This document shows positions 1-5,135 of a stretch of DNA of 5,135 nucleotides, piece by piece (the first letter of the stretch is position 1; each line of letters begins with the position of its first letter). Location of the stretch: the NCBI GenBank assembly GCA_945947845.1, contig CAMEZN010000158.1, positions 1 to 5,135 on the forward strand. Reading direction: 5' to 3'. Source of the DNA: an uncultured Mucispirillum sp. GTDB taxonomy: Bacteria; Chrysiogenota; Deferribacteres; Deferribacterales; Mucispirillaceae. Below the pieces are notes generated by a model. The model did no database searches and was not told the origin of the DNA. It saw nothing but the letters and a program-made list of their open reading frames with translations. Position numbers and translations under genes: made by a program.

Positions 1-36
1 TTAACAGAAGAAAATTGTAAAAGGGGTGGTTATTAA
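1..36 (+). CDS. 3' end of an unknown upstream gene (partial)
   Basis: Frame 1 is open from the first base to a TAA at 34-36 and reads LTEENCKRGGY. The other two forward frames meet stops earlier (TAA at 2-4 and at 18-20). The TAA lies 2 bp before the ATG of the helicase-loader gene, and the loader's Shine-Dalgarno sequence lies inside these last codons. This is the usual tight spacing of an operon, so the two genes are probably co-transcribed. Genes just upstream of DnaC-like loaders are often replication initiators or primases, but eleven residues are too few to identify this one. The open frame is short enough to be chance. Confidence 0.4.
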   Translation, partial: LTEENCKRGGY

Positions 37-38
37 AT

Positions 39-647
39 ATGGGAAGTGAAAATAATATTTACAGTGAAGAATTTTGTAACACAGTATCTGAACATTCTGG
101 GCTGGGTAACAGGTATGCATATCTTTCAATAGAAGATTTTGTGATTACTAATCCAGAGCAGGAAAGTATTAAAAGCTTTATAATAAATTATATTAATAAG
201 CCTAATAAACAGAAAGACAATGTGGTTTTCGCTGGTAATCGTGGAACAGGTAAAACATTTGCATCAGCAATAATTGCAAGAGAGCTGTTAAAACACAAGC
301 ATATAGATAATTTTGCTTATATTCCACTGCATAAGTTTGTGAGTGAATGTAAAAACAGTTTTGATGATAAATCGTTTAATGCATTAGAATACTATTCGGA
401 GATAGAGTTTTTAGTGCTTGATGAAGTAGGCAGTTATAGTTTAACTCCCTTTGACCACCAGTTGCTGTTTAGTCTGGTTGATGCAAGGTATGCAAATAAT
501 CTAAAAACAATCTTTGTGACTAACATGGCAAATACTAACCAATTATTTCAATTTCTTCAGCCTTCAGTAGCCGATAGACTGGTTGAGAGTATGGAATATA
601 TCTATTTTGGTGAAAAGTCGCTTAGAAACAAAACTATGATGTTTTAG
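39..647 (+). CDS. DnaC/IstB-like AAA+ ATPase, probable helicase loader
   Basis: This 202-aa protein has the full core of the DnaC/IstB family of AAA+ ATPases. The Walker A motif is GNRGTGKT (residues 66-73, K72). Walker B is FLVLDE (124-129, D128 E129). A sensor-I-like TN follows a beta strand (IFVTNM, N162 in a 158-163 segment), and VADRL with R180 fits the family's arginine near the C-terminus. The N-terminal GLGNRYAYLSIEDF (21-34) resembles the linker before the AAA+ domain in DnaC proteins. It probably loads a replicative helicase for the element. IstB transposition helpers share the fold, but no istA-like transposase is visible and the neighbours are recombination genes, so a replication role is preferred. 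A good ribosome site (GGGGTGG, 23-29) lies 9 bp before the ATG. The protein is somewhat shorter than E. coli DnaC and lacks a long N-terminal helicase-binding extension. Confidence 0.88.
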   Translation: MGSENNIYSEEFCNTVSEHSGLGNRYAYLSIEDFVITNPEQESIKSFIINYINKPNKQKDNVVFAGNRGTGKTFASAIIARELLKHKHIDNFAYIPLHKFVSECKNSFDDKSFNALEYYSEIEFLVLDEVGSYSLTPFDHQLLFSLVDARYANNLKTIFVTNMANTNQLFQFLQPSVADRLVESMEYIYFGEKSLRNKTMMF

Positions 648-698
648 AGGGTATTTTATTTTTGGGTTATAAGAGAGAATTGAAGTTGTGGAGACAAA

Positions 699-998
699 AT
701 GAATACAGTAAATAAAAATACAGTAAACAAAGAAGACATAATCAGTCTGCTTGATGGTGAGCAGGTGCAGGTAAGTATAAATATTGTCAAGGTTGAGATG
801 CCCGTAACACCTATCATGTGGAGTATGCAGATGATGGTTGAGCAGGCAGGTTTTTCAAAAAGCTATATTTTAGATGATATTCGTAATGGAGTTCTACAAA
901 GAGATAAGCATTATGTGATGAAAGGCAGCCATTATCTTTTCATAAGAGATGAGGTTATTCCGTATATAAAAAATAAATTTAAACTGTCTCATAATTGA
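699..998 (+). CDS. Excisionase-like small winged-helix DNA-binding protein
   Basis: This 99-aa protein has a probable helix-turn-helix of the Xis/MerR-like type in its C-terminal half. The segment from about residue 45 to 93 (MVEQAGFSKSYILDDI, then NGVLQRDKHYVMKGSHYLF, then RDEVIPYI) follows the pattern of such domains: helix, 'G-S-S' type turn, recognition helix, a wing with 'G-x-x-Y', and a closing helix. Its place directly before the integrase, on the same strand with a 30-bp gap, supports a directionality factor or regulator of int. The first ~40 residues are not part of the motif and begin with a repeated NTVNK. A GGAG lies 5 bp before the ATG. It could instead be only a transcriptional regulator (AlpA-like); the sequence does not separate these roles. 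Confidence 0.68.
   Translation: MNTVNKNTVNKEDIISLLDGEQVQVSINIVKVEMPVTPIMWSMQMMVEQAGFSKSYILDDIRNGVLQRDKHYVMKGSHYLFIRDEVIPYIKNKFKLSHN
702..731 (+). repeat. Tandem 15-bp duplication at the start of the excisionase-like gene
   Basis: Two adjacent 15-bp units, 702-716 and 717-731, read AATACAGTAAAYAAA and differ only at one base (T713 versus C728). They encode NTVNK twice, directly after the initiator Met. The difference is synonymous (AAT/AAC), so selection may have kept the peptide or the duplication may simply be recent. Confidence 0.85.
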
Positions 999-1028
999 CT
1001 TATTTTATAAACTGTTATAGGTTAAGAA

Positions 1029-2198
1029 ATGGGTAGCTTACGATTATTAAAAAGCAAACGGATTTATGTAAGGTTCACTTATGCAGACAAACAGCGTGAA
1101 GAACCGACAGGTTACTACTGCACTGGTAAAGGAGGTACTCAGTGTAAGTGTAAAAGCTGTCAGTCAGCAAGGGCGATACTTTACTCGGTTGAGCGTAGTA
1201 TCCGAGAGAATACTTTTAAGTATGAAGAATTTTTTCCAGACAGCAGGGCAGTTGCCAGCTTGGGAATAATTTCTGTTTCAAAAGAAATAACTTTCGGAGA
1301 GTATGCTGACAGGTGGTATAACTCTTTATCATTACAGCCAAGCACAATGAGGTCTTATAGTAATCATGTGAAGAAGCTTTGTAATTATTTTGGTAAAGCA
1401 AGGCTAAAAGATATTGTGCCAATGGTGATAAAAGAGTACAAGAAAACTTTGGAACAGTATTCAGCAAAATATCAAAAGCATATTTTGGTAACATTCTCTA
1501 CAATTTTAGAGAGTGCAAAAAATGACAGACTGATAGATGTAAACCCTATGTCATTTGTTCCAAAACCAAAAGTTTCAGCAAAGAAGGCAGACCCTTTCTT
1601 TCTTGATGAGGTAAAAACAATACTAGAATACACTCAAAAGCATTATCCACACATGGCATTATTTTTTGCTATAGGCTTTTTTATGGGCCTTAGGGAAGGT
1701 GAGATAATGGGTTTAAAATGGGGTGATTTTGATTTTACTAAAAACATGTTACGGGTTCAGCGAACCATAACAGACGGGAAGATTAAGGAAAGCACAAAAA
1801 CTGCTGAATACAGGGATATTCCTATTCCTGAGATATTATTAAATTATATACAAAATCATAAGCAGTACACTATGTTAAAAAGCGAATGGGTATTTGTAAA
1901 TAAGTATAATACACCATTTATGAGTTATAATACTATTAACAAGTATTATTGGAGAACAACACTTCTTGCTTGTAAACTGAGATATAGAGAAGTGTATCAG
2001 ATGCGACATAGCTTTGCCTGTAATGCACTTGCATCAGGATTTGAGTTAAGTTATGTTCAGATGATGTTAGGTCATTCTTCTCTTGAAATGATATTTAAAG
2101 TGTATGGAAATTACATTCCACAAAACAATCCAAACAACGGCTTCAAAATTTCTCATTTTTGGGGAAATCTTGGGGAAACCAAAAAATCAATTATATAA
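1029..2198 (+). CDS. int: Tyrosine recombinase / phage-type integrase with DUF3596-like arm-binding domain
   Basis: This 389-aa integrase is full length and has three domains. Residues 1-72 resemble the DUF3596 arm-DNA-binding domain (GSLRLLKSKRIYVRFTY, ending in NTFKYEEFFPDS). Residues 87-177 are a SAM-like core-binding domain. Residues 185-365 are the catalytic domain. The catalytic residues can be placed: R222 (GLREGEIMGL), K257 (TKTAEYRDIPI), R326 (YQMRHSFA), H349 (LGHSS) and the nucleophile Y359 (KVYGNY, ten residues after H349). The usual His of the H-x-x-R box is Tyr here (Y323), a variant I recall from DUF3596-type phage integrases. An unusual cysteine cluster, C31-x7-C39-x-C41-x2-C44, sits in the arm domain. 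The enzyme should integrate and excise the element at the ssrA 3' end 28 bp downstream. Only a weak TAGG (1018-1021) precedes the ATG. Confidence 0.95.
   Translation: MGSLRLLKSKRIYVRFTYADKQREEPTGYYCTGKGGTQCKCKSCQSARAILYSVERSIRENTFKYEEFFPDSRAVASLGIISVSKEITFGEYADRWYNSLSLQPSTMRSYSNHVKKLCNYFGKARLKDIVPMVIKEYKKTLEQYSAKYQKHILVTFSTILESAKNDRLIDVNPMSFVPKPKVSAKKADPFFLDEVKTILEYTQKHYPHMALFFAIGFFMGLREGEIMGLKWGDFDFTKNMLRVQRTITDGKIKESTKTAEYRDIPIPEILLNYIQNHKQYTMLKSEWVFVNKYNTPFMSYNTINKYYWRTTLLACKLRYREVYQMRHSFACNALASGFELSYVQMMLGHSSLEMIFKVYGNYIPQNNPNNGFKISHFWGNLGETKKSII
2159..2178 (+). repeat. Paired 9-bp direct repeats near the integration junction
   Basis: TTGGGGAAA occurs at 2159-2167 and 2170-2178, an 11-bp period of about one helical turn, about 50-70 bp from the tmRNA 3' end. 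The copies lie in the last codons of int but in different reading frames, so they are not a peptide repeat. A third identical 9-mer lies at 2336-2344 inside ssrA, where it forms part of a pseudoknot stem. Integrase arm-binding sites are often short direct repeats flanking the core, so this is a candidate arm site; chance remains possible. Confidence 0.4.
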
Positions 2199-2209
2199 AT
2201 CATTGATAA

Positions 2210-2256
2210 ATAAGGGATAAAAGTTATGGAGGTGAGGGGAATCGAACCCCTGTCCA
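2210..2256. other. Probable attachment site (att) at the 3' end of ssrA
   Basis: The integrase gene ends at 2198 and the tmRNA T arm and acceptor strand occupy 2227-2256. In integrases that use tRNA-like genes, the crossover core usually lies in the T arm or acceptor 3' strand, and the element restores the 3' end of the gene. The restored end here is intact: CACCUCC pairs fully with the 5' strand. Bases after the discriminator A (t2227 on the + strand) do not encode CCA, so they may come from the element. The exact core cannot be set without the other junction. Confidence 0.6.
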
Positions 2257-2573
2257 AAAAGCTTACGTCCACAAATACTACATGTTTAGTCTGTGTTTAA
2301 AATCTCCCCCGCCCATCTCCACAGACAAAGTAAGTTTGGGGAAAGCTCTTAAAGTCTTATACCTGCCACAGAGCAAAGCAGATACCAGCCCATATTAGTT
2401 GACACCCTTACAGTCCGTCATGGGCGGACAGTCCATAAGAGCGTCGCTGACACTATGCAGCGAGAGCTAATTCGTCGTTAGCGTTTACTTTTTTGCCTGA
2501 GTTTTTACAAGGGCTCAGACAGCCTTGACATGCATTTGAGGATATCGACCCCCTGTCGAAACCGAGCACCCCC
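2227..2573 (-). ncRNA. ssrA: Transfer-messenger RNA (tmRNA)
   Basis: This RNA tags and releases stalled ribosomes together with SmpB. The 5' strand GGGGGUG (2567-2573) pairs with CACCUCC (2228-2234), giving a 7-bp acceptor stem with a G3-U wobble, the alanine identity element. The T arm is AGGGG-UUCGAUU-CCCCU. Four H-type pseudoknots can be drawn on the - strand. PK1 is CAAGG/CCUUG with GUCUGAG/CUCAGGC (2523-2527, 2508-2512, 2514-2520, 2495-2501). PK2 is GUCCG/CGGAC with CCCAU/AUGGG (2425-2429, 2413-2417, 2420-2424, 2389-2393). PK3 is UAUCUGC/GCAGGUA with GCUCU/AGAGC (2378-2384, 2360-2366, 2370-2374, 2345-2349). PK4 is UUUCCCC/GGGGAGA with GUCUGUG/CACAGAC (2338-2344, 2303-2309, 2320-2326, 2289-2295). 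CCA is not encoded. I see no convincing promoter in the 76 bp upstream (2574-2649) and no intrinsic terminator downstream. Confidence 0.97.
2453..2482 (-). other. tmRNA tag-peptide reading frame (ANDELALAA)
   Basis: Between PK1 and PK2 the - strand reads GCU AAC GAC GAA UUA GCU CUC GCU GCA UAG, encoding ANDELALAA. With the Ala brought by charged tmRNA, the tag added to stalled proteins would be AANDELALAA. The resume codon GCU is preceded by UAAAC, keeping U at -5 and A at -4, as in the UAGUC before the E. coli resume codon. The tag keeps the C-terminal LAA protease signal and is one codon shorter than E. coli's ANDENYALAA. A start at the GUA two codons earlier (VNANDELALAA) is less likely but cannot be excluded. 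Confidence 0.9.
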
Positions 2574-2649
2574 TTAATATGTATCAATTTTCCGCAATAC
2601 TGTGTTGTATTTTCACTTTTAATGCTCATTTATACCAAAGATATCAATA

Positions 2650-3180
2650 TTATTTTATATGTAGTTTTTCTCTTGCTACAGAAATTGCATCCAATTGTTC
2701 ATTGAGAGCATTATTAAATGTTGTGTAGTTACCACTAGGAGATTCTGCTAATTTTTTAAGTCTTAAACTTGCATCATAAAAATCTTCTATAAGTTTATTT
2801 CTTTTACTATGAAATAAAGTATAACTATACATACTATAATATTTTGAACATTGTGTTGCTGTATCGTCAATTACTGTTAAAATAGATTGTGTGTCATTAT
2901 CTTGGTAAAAATTGTATATTCCAACATTAAAATCATACTTATATCTAGTTCTGCCATATTGCTCATATTTTTCAAAATATTTTTCACTTAAACTAGAAAC
3001 TTTATCATTTATTGCATTACTCCATATCTTAGAAGTAGACAAAGCAATAATAGTTGATGAAACATTCATTAATTGTAGATTTTCAATTAATTTATTTGAA
3101 GTTGTATAATAAAATATCTCATGAATAACTATTAATATAATTAGAACTAATGCAGATATTATTAAAATCTTTTTCTTCAT
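2650..3180 (-). CDS. Small membrane-anchored protein of unknown function between smpB and ssrA
   Basis: I do not recognise this 176-aa protein. It starts with MKKK and a single hydrophobic segment (residues 4-25, IIS-ALVLIILIVIHEIFYY). This looks like a signal anchor or an uncleaved signal peptide with no lipobox Cys. The remainder is polar, mostly helical by appearance and rich in Tyr, Ser and Lys, with one Cys (C111). Topology would put residues 26-176 outside the cytoplasm. The last 50 residues (FYDASLRLKKLAES, then FNNALNEQLDAISVAREKLHIK) look like two amphipathic helices. A strong ribosome site, GAGAGG (3189-3194), lies 8 bp before the ATG, and the gene begins 16 bp after the smpB stop, so it is probably co-transcribed with smpB. 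Nothing ties it functionally to trans-translation except position. Confidence 0.85.
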   Translation of the reverse strand: MKKKILIISALVLIILIVIHEIFYYTTSNKLIENLQLMNVSSTIIALSTSKIWSNAINDKVSSLSEKYFEKYEQYGRTRYKYDFNVGIYNFYQDNDTQSILTVIDDTATQCSKYYSMYSYTLFHSKRNKLIEDFYDASLRLKKLAESPSGNYTTFNNALNEQLDAISVAREKLHIK

Positions 3181-3196
3181 AAAATAAACCTCTCAA

Positions 3197-3664
3197 TTAT
3201 TTAAATTTTAGTTTAAAATCTCTTTCCAGTTCTCTATTTATATCTTTATCTTTTATTGTCTGTCTTTTATCATATAGTTTTTTACCCCTTGCAAGTGCAA
3301 CTTGTATTTTTATTCTTCTGCCCTTTAAATAGGCTTTTGTTGCAACCAGTGTAAGCCCTTTTTCCTGCACTTTGCCTATCAGCTGGTTAATTTCTTTTCT
3401 GTGTAACAGTAGTTTTCTAGTGCGGAGTGGGTCTCTGTTAAAAATATTGCCCTGCTCGTAGGGGGAAACATGGCAGTTAATTAGATAAACTTCATTTTTC
3501 ATTATTTTTACGATAGATTCTTTTAAGTTCATCTTGCCTGCACGGATAGATTTTACTTCTGTGCCGTGCAGCTCAATGCCTGCTTCATACTCAGTTATAA
3601 TTTCATATTCATGATAAGCCTTTTTATTTGTGGCAAGGCTTGAATTACTTGCATTTTTACTCAT
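3197..3664 (-). CDS. smpB: SsrA-binding protein SmpB
   Basis: SmpB binds the tRNA-like part of tmRNA and takes it into the empty A site of stalled ribosomes. The 155-aa product has the usual length and family landmarks: [29 protein letters not shown] (16-44), a HVSPYEQGN loop (65-73), [14 protein letters not shown] (79-92), [32 protein letters not shown] (103-134) and the basic tail [14 protein letters not shown] (135-148), which inserts in the mRNA channel. I chose the ATG at 3662-3664 (MSKNAS). An in-frame TTG at 3698-3700 would add twelve hydrophobic residues (starting [11 protein letters not shown]) unlike any SmpB, and lies inside the -35 box. No Shine-Dalgarno sequence precedes the ATG; see the promoter entry. 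The gene is divergent from the 447-aa protein gene and is followed by the small membrane protein gene and ssrA. Confidence 0.98.
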   Translation of the reverse strand: MSKNASNSSLATNKKAYHEYEIITEYEAGIELHGTEVKSIRAGKMNLKESIVKIMKNEVYLINCHVSPYEQGNIFNRDPLRTRKLLLHRKEINQLIGKVQEKGLTLVATKAYLKGRRIKIQVALARGKKLYDKRQTIKDKDINRELERDFKLKFK

Positions 3665-3675
3665 GTGGATATAAT
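3649..3675 (+). promoter_or_regulatory. Promoter of the rightward 447-aa gene, overlapping the smpB promoter
   Basis: A perfect -10 box TATAAT lies at 3670-3675 on the + strand. The -35 is poor: TTGCAT at 3649-3654 has a 15-bp spacer and only the TTG matches. It lies within the first codons of smpB. A start near 3682 would give a leader of about 38 nt with the Shine-Dalgarno AGGAAG at 3707-3712. Because the two -10 boxes share 3673-3675, polymerase probably cannot occupy both promoters at once. Confidence 0.5.
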
Positions 3676-3700
3676 ATATAGTAAAATTTAAAAATGTCAA
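3671..3700 (-). promoter_or_regulatory. smpB promoter, predicted leaderless or near-leaderless transcript
   Basis: On the - strand a perfect -35 box TTGACA (3695-3700) is followed by two possible -10 boxes: TATATT (3673-3678, 16-bp spacer) and TATTAT (3671-3676, 18-bp spacer), each 5 of 6 to consensus. Either would start transcription between about 3667 and 3663, at or within two or three bases of the smpB ATG at 3664. The absence of a Shine-Dalgarno sequence agrees with a leaderless mRNA. The -10 region overlaps that of the opposite promoter. Confidence 0.65.
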
Positions 3701-3719
3701 TAGAATAGGAAGTGTTTTT

Positions 3720-5063
3720 ATGACTAATGTTTTTAAAACAAAAGTTTTTAAAATAGCAGTTATTATTATTGCAGTTTTTATGGTGGTATATATAGGAATA
3801 AATTTTCTTCCTATTTATTTTAATAAATATGGCGGATTTTATTTTAGAGAAAGCAATGGCACTTATCATATGACAAAAATACCATTATTTAGTTATTATG
3901 CAGAAAATAGAGTAATAAATAGGTATAATTATGTTTTATCATCTACTTTTAATAAAAGACATATCTTGTTTAATATAACATATTCAACAGTATACCCTTA
4001 TATGACAGATGAAGTTACTGGCAGTGTTACTTTTGGACATAAAGCTTACCCAATAGATGATTCATTTTTTATTATGAAAGAAAAAGATAAAACAATAAAC
4101 AGCTTATATGTTCGTTCAAATAATAGATGTTTTTATATTCCAATGGATAAAGATAATCATATATTAAAATCAGCTGCTATTAGAGATATAGACTGCCAAT
4201 CTCATTATGAAGCTTCTTATTCAATAGTCCATCAATCTTCAAGTGATGACAATGAAATAAAAGTTGTTAGAGATTATCATAATGTTGAAGAGCTAAAAGA
4301 ATATGTTACAACTTTATCAGAAAGTAAATTTGATATTATTAAAGAAGATGAGATAGAGGCTGCAAGTATCAGCACAGGAGAGTTTATGAGAGATTGGGAC
4401 CCTGATTCTTTTTATGCTGGTTTAAAATGTTCTATACCAATAATTTATGATAAAAAATCAGGGAAGTATACTATTATGTTATCAGGTAAATTTGAATATG
4501 CTGAAAATGTTTTTGAAATGCGAAGAAAAGTATATAAAATAATGAAAAATGCTTTTAATAGTAATACTTGTCCTACTAGTTATGAGATAGATGATCATGC
4601 TGTTGTTGATGTTTTTATTAATGATTATTTAATATCATTATTAATGGAAAAGATAGAATTTAGTGATGATTATTATACTCCAATTATAGTAGATAGAAAC
4701 ACTTATAAGACACTTGATAATAAATTAAACACTCTTTTTGAAGAAAATTCATTAGCAGCATTATTATTTGGTGCATATATTGGTTTTTACTGCAACAATC
4801 AAGATTTTGATATTGATAAAATATACAATCAAGTTATTGACCTTCCAGACAGCAGCCTTAATAATTTTGAAGACAATGAGTTATTTGCTTTTTACCTTTA
4901 CTATTTTCACGACCAAAATAAGCGCTTTATAATACATAATGATAAGCTGGAGATATATCCAATTAATAATAAATCAATATTTGTGGAAAAGATATGTTCT
5001 ATACCGCTTGAAAAAGTTACAGATATTGTGCATAGTAAATCTATTTATGCAGGGAAATTATGA
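3720..5063 (+). CDS. Signal-anchored extracytoplasmic protein of unknown function
   Basis: I do not recognise this 447-aa protein. A short basic N-terminus ([11 protein letters not shown]) leads into one hydrophobic helix (about residues 12-32, [19 protein letters not shown]), with no lipobox. The rest would be periplasmic or extracellular. Residues 35-170 are rich in aromatic and beta-prone stretches ([37 protein letters not shown]). Residues 180-350 are mixed and contain probable helices ([30 protein letters not shown]). The C-terminal part is rich in Tyr and Asn. Six cysteines (137, 159, 237, 284, 358, 426) are an even number that could form disulfides. The ribosome site AGGAAG (3707-3712) lies 7 bp before the ATG. 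The TGA overlaps the ATG of the next gene, so the two are probably coupled and may work together. Codon choice is strongly AT-biased, like the small membrane protein gene, which suggests native chromosome. Confidence 0.88.
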   Translation: MTNVFKTKVFKIAVIIIAVFMVVYIGINFLPIYFNKYGGFYFRESNGTYHMTKIPLFSYYAENRVINRYNYVLSSTFNKRHILFNITYSTVYPYMTDEVTGSVTFGHKAYPIDDSFFIMKEKDKTINSLYVRSNNRCFYIPMDKDNHILKSAAIRDIDCQSHYEASYSIVHQSSSDDNEIKVVRDYHNVEELKEYVTTLSESKFDIIKEDEIEAASISTGEFMRDWDPDSFYAGLKCSIPIIYDKKSGKYTIMLSGKFEYAENVFEMRRKVYKIMKNAFNSNTCPTSYEIDDHAVVDVFINDYLISLLMEKIEFSDDYYTPIIVDRNTYKTLDNKLNTLFEENSLAALLFGAYIGFYCNNQDFDIDKIYNQVIDLPDSSLNNFEDNELFAFYLYYFHDQNKRFIIHNDKLEIYPINNKSIFVEKICSIPLEKVTDIVHSKSIYAGKL

Positions 5064-5135
5064 CAAGTGATATAAAAAGATTTAATTTGCATAATGTTTT
5101 TCAGACTGCAAACCTTGTGGGTATTGTATGGAATT
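5060..5135 (+). CDS. Start of a further gene, translationally coupled (partial)
   Basis: An ATG at 5060-5062 overlaps the TGA (5061-5063) of the preceding gene in an ATGA arrangement and stays open to the window edge. A GGGA (5052-5055) in the preceding codons can serve as ribosome site. The visible residues are [18 protein letters not shown] followed by LVGIVWN. No signal peptide is visible in this stretch, so the product may be cytoplasmic. Twenty-five residues are too few to name a family. Confidence 0.7.
   Translation, partial: MTSDIKRFNLHNVFQTANLVGIVWN

Larger units (their letters stand above)
1..2226 (+). mobile_element. Right end of an integrated mobile element (genomic island, IME or prophage) inserted at ssrA
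   Basis: Three co-directional genes (helicase loader, excisionase-like protein, tyrosine integrase) run up to the 3' end of the tmRNA gene and stop there. Beyond that point the genes change strand and become housekeeping (ssrA, smpB). Tyrosine integrases commonly insert elements at the 3' ends of tRNA and tmRNA genes, with int next to one attachment site, so the boundary is inferred at about 2199-2256. The left end lies outside the window. No structural, conjugation or cargo genes are visible, so phage, phage satellite and integrative mobilizable element cannot be told apart. A DnaC-like loader implies that the element carries a replication module. Confidence 0.78.

Noticed and set aside
995..1021. 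Possible int promoter TTGACT-15-TATAGG and a small palindrome TATAA-ACTG-TTATA
   Set aside because: The spacer is short and the -10 matches at only four positions; a 5-bp A/T palindrome is expected by chance in this sequence.
1081..1494. Open frames inside int: + 1081-1269 and - 1216-1494
   Set aside because: Both lie within the well-supported integrase gene in other frames, have no ribosome site and encode low-complexity or Cys/Leu-rich peptides without family features.
2574..2649. Dedicated ssrA promoter upstream of the tmRNA 5' end
   Set aside because: The best -10 position (GATACA, 7 bp before G1) matches poorly and has no -35 partner; transcription from smpB or a non-consensus promoter cannot be decided from sequence.
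2912..3109. 65-aa open frame on the + strand opposite the small membrane protein
   Set aside because: It is antisense to a gene with a good ribosome site and signal anchor, and has no start signals of its own.
3665..3700. N-terminal extension of SmpB from a TTG at 3698-3700
   Set aside because: The TTG is part of the TTGACA -35 box, and the extra residues do not resemble SmpB N-termini; the ATG at 3664 gives a normal length.
3657..3869. 70-aa open frame on the - strand across the smpB/447-aa intergenic region
   Set aside because: Its Asn/Lys/Ile-rich product is typical of AT-rich antisense reading, and it overlaps two promoters and the start of a real gene.
1..5135. CRISPR array, insertion sequence, toxin-antitoxin pair, tRNA genes
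   Set aside because: I saw no regularly spaced repeats, terminal inverted repeats with a transposase, small paired toxin-like genes, or cloverleaf sequences other than the tmRNA ends.

Overview
The window is AT-rich bacterial DNA (roughly one third G+C by eye). It spans the junction between an integrated mobile element and a conserved chromosomal locus. The sequence does not fix the host. Low G+C, an SmpB/tmRNA pair and a proteobacterial-type (DUF3596 arm) integrase suggest a low-GC host-associated bacterium; a Deferribacterota or Campylobacterota member is only a guess.

Left part (1 to about 2226): the end of a mobile element, all on the + strand. It holds the last codons of an unknown gene, a DnaC/IstB-type AAA+ helicase loader (39-647), a small excisionase-like DNA-binding protein (699-998) and a tyrosine recombinase/integrase (1029-2198). 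The integrase stops 28 bp before the 3' end of tmRNA. This is the layout expected of an element inserted into the 3' end of ssrA, as CP4-57 is in E. coli (smpB-ssrA-intA). The other end of the element lies outside the window to the left.

Middle part (2227-3664, all on the - strand): the trans-translation locus. smpB (3197-3664) is followed after 16 bp by a small membrane-anchored protein of unknown function (2650-3180), then after 77 bp by ssrA (2227-2573). The tmRNA can be folded by eye: a tRNA-Ala-like acceptor stem with a G3-U pair, a T arm, four H-type pseudoknots and a tag reading frame encoding ANDELALAA. SmpB and tmRNA together rescue stalled ribosomes. The membrane protein between them is the unexpected component.

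Right part (3665-5135): a 55-bp divergent intergenic region in which the smpB promoter (TTGACA at -35) and a promoter for the rightward gene (TATAAT) overlap. The smpB promoter sits so close to the ATG that smpB mRNA is predicted to be leaderless or nearly so. The rightward gene (3720-5063) encodes a 447-aa signal-anchored protein I do not recognise. Its stop codon overlaps the start of a further gene (5060 onward, cut by the window edge), so the two are probably translationally coupled.

I found no CRISPR array, no insertion sequence and no defence system I can name. The most interesting points are the ssrA insertion junction with its out-of-frame TTGGGGAAA repeats, the cysteine cluster in the integrase arm domain, the membrane protein between smpB and ssrA, and the overlapping divergent, apparently leaderless smpB promoter.
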